From Azolla pinnata (taxonomy: Eukaryota > Streptophyta > Polypodiopsida > Salviniales > Salviniaceae): a stretch of 31,673 bases of DNA. Below, piece by piece: positions 29,670-31,673 of this stretch; position 1 is the first letter of the stretch, and each line of letters begins with the position of its first letter. Both the position numbers and the translations under genes were made by a program. The notes under the pieces were generated by a model that had not been told where the DNA came from, did not search any database, and saw only the letters and a program-made list of their open reading frames with translations. The stretch lies in assembly GCA_037176905.1 (NCBI GenBank), contig JBBBWG010001426.1:3563-35235 (forward strand). The letters run 5' to 3'.

Positions 29670-31578
29670 TTCTTGGCCAATGTTATGTACAGATTAAACC
29701 AAGATTCCTCCCCTCGTTTTTATTAACACTATTGATACTCTGTTCTTTGAAAAATCGTACAAAAAAACTGACCCTCTCTATTACAACCAAAGAGGTTCCG
29801 GAATAACCTGCTCACCATTTATAATAAATCAAAAAAACCATTGTAAGCATGACGAAAATCATCAACCAAAGATATAAGCCTGGACACTAGAAACTCATCA
29901 GACTGACAACAGCAATGAAGCTTGTTATCCAGAGAAAAGTACACCGTCTATCTAAGCTATTAAAGATATGATTTGTTTCAAATGTGAAATTAAACATAAA
30001 CTTCACTTGATGCTTTGTTTACGATGTTTCCAACCTCATTCAAAGAAATCCAAAATGACATTTTCTACTCAATGAATCCCAAATGTCTTGAATTAATGTT
30101 AGAAAAATGTTCAGAAAAATCTGTAGATATACCCAAAGGATCATTATGTTGTTTCCAGCAAAACCTTTCACAGAAAATCATCATTAAATCTCCAAAACTT
30201 TTTATGGAGAAACTCTGGCGTTTCTGTGTTCTAAGATATGAATTATGTAAGTATACCTCGTCAATCAGGTGGCGTCATCATAAACCTAATGTTATATCTT
30301 GATCTTTATATATTGCCTGCAAAAAAAGAAAATTTAAAACCCGAACTATCAGAATTACTGTAAACAATGGGAAAAGAGAATGTACTAGAACAACTAGACT
30401 CGAACAGTGAATATGAAACTACAAGAACCATATGAATCCTATCCATGGTCGCAACAAGTCATACATACAGCTGAGTGCCACAGTCAATTTCAATATGACA
30501 GATGGTAAAATGTGAACCTCATATTTTGGAACATGTTTCCAAGATACCTGCATCGCCATATAACCTCATTCTGATTATTTGAGAAAGGGAAGGGATTACG
30601 ATAATTTAATGAAAATACTGTGAATATAACACAACGTGGTACATGTGAAACACTCATGGACGACATATTTCCTCCATATTTTGGAAAAGGCACACAATCT
30701 TGTTCCCCTTATCAAAAGATAATCCAAAACAAATCTAAACTTCAAATGAGCTACAAATACAGCTAATTGAATGTCAGGATATCCCAAATGTAAGCCTTGT
30801 ACATTCTCAGACCTCATTCCACATTTCAGAATAGATATGGTTGCATTTCATTCAAGACCTTTGGCAACGATACATCAAATATAGCGACATGAACTGTGTA
30901 ATCAATGTAGATCTCAAACATTGCAAAGCCACTACTGATGAAAAAAGATAATCCAGAACAAATCAACAGTGAGAACGAGCAAAATATAGCTAAGTGAACG
31001 TCAGAGATTATCTCGTAGATGCTAAATGTGAACCTTGAAATATCTCGTGAGGTCTTTATTCCACAATTTCAGCATAGATATGATAACATTTCATTATAGA
31101 CCTTTGACAACGATGCACCAAATGGATGCAACATGGACCGTGTAAACATGGTAGATGTCAAACATCCAATCCAGGAACTTGATGTCACTCTACTAGTCTA
31201 AAAAGGTAATACAGGAAAACAAGTTAAATGGAACATATGACCAAATGATCATGTGTGAAAACCAATCGACAGACTCGCCAATGGGGCACCAGACACATCA
31301 TATGTCCTACGGTGTGATAAGAACATATATTTAATACTGAAAGAGAAAAAATGGACATGAATCCACCAGTAGCACTCTACTCTAGTAAAGGAAACGACTG
31401 TATGAGACTTCCCCAAACCGTGATCTCAACAGTAAACTAACACAAAACACGAAATGAAATTGCGAAAGTGGCCTGAGCTTGAAGGAGAAAGCTCCTTCCA
31501 ACATTCTGTCAGATGCTCAGCTGCAAACGGGGATCCTGCAAGGAAACCTTGCTAGCGGTAGAGGCGGGGAGAGCTTAC
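29670..31578 (-). other. Probable 5'UTR intron with a 229-bp tandem duplication
   Basis: AT-rich and without coding frames. A unit starting aaaagataatcc at 30714 recurs at 30943 (period 229 bp) with shared words for its whole length, such as gacctttggcaacgat versus gacctttgacaacgat. A third, only partly similar start (aaaaggtaatac) is at 31202. Intron status is inferred from the donor at 31578 and the lack of any other gene. Confidence 0.5.
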
Positions 31579-31673
31579 CTCCTGATTTTCATCTCCGTCG
31601 TAAAATGCAGAGCAGGTGCTCGGAGATCCTAGCCAGCAGCATCTGCATAAGGAATACGGGTTGGGGGGGGGGG
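31579..31673 (-). other. Probable non-coding first exon of the CID7-like gene
   Basis: On the minus strand the sequence ends in atcaggag followed by gtaagctc, a strong donor, and is more GC-rich than the DNA behind it. No in-frame coding link to the start at 29669 was found, so it would be 5'UTR. It continues beyond the window, and its outer edge is a run of 12 G. The acceptor would be near 29673 (gccaag just before the start codon), which is not a strong site. Confidence 0.45.

Overview
This window is nuclear DNA from a land plant. It has spliced protein genes with GT-AG introns, a plant class I-type formin pair, a PLS-type pentatricopeptide repeat (PPR) gene, a CID7-like PABP-interacting protein gene, and degenerate plant-type TTTAGGG arrays. 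The intronless, GC-rich PPR gene and the short introns would fit a lycophyte or fern, but I cannot name the species from sequence alone. No microbial features (operons, Shine-Dalgarno sites, CRISPR) are present. All three recognisable gene families are encoded on the minus strand.

Layout: 1-4.4 kb is AT-rich and gene-free. It holds T-rich low-complexity DNA, three copies and a fragment of a non-autonomous inverted-repeat element (MITE), and a decayed minisatellite. From 4.4 to 10.4 kb lies formin copy A, with a plus-strand exon-like segment beyond its 3' end. From 10.5 to 14.2 kb is non-coding DNA with a telomere-like array, a 100-N assembly gap and a tandem repeat. From 14.2 to 21 kb lies formin copy B, with the same flanking plus-strand segment. 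Matching landmarks in the two halves are consistently offset by about 9.8 kb (range about 9.3-10.7 kb), so the first 21 kb reads as one old tandem duplication. From 22.1 to 24.8 kb is the intronless PPR gene, bounded by a minisatellite at its 3' end and a degenerate TTTAGGG array on its 5' side. From 25.1 to 27.45 kb I see no gene. From 27.45 to 31.67 kb is a six-exon CID7-like gene (PAM2, CUE, DUF1771, Smr), apparently preceded by a roughly 1.9-kb 5'UTR intron and a non-coding first exon at the window edge.

The genes are unrelated in function: formins nucleate actin, the PPR protein should act on organelle RNA, and the CID7-like protein should bind poly(A)-binding protein. The biological interest lies in the divergence of the formin pair. 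Copy B has a large repetitive N-terminus and a long FH1 built from a minisatellite. Copy A has lost about 480 residues of linker and FH1, and carries a Lys-to-Asn change in a conserved FH2 motif.
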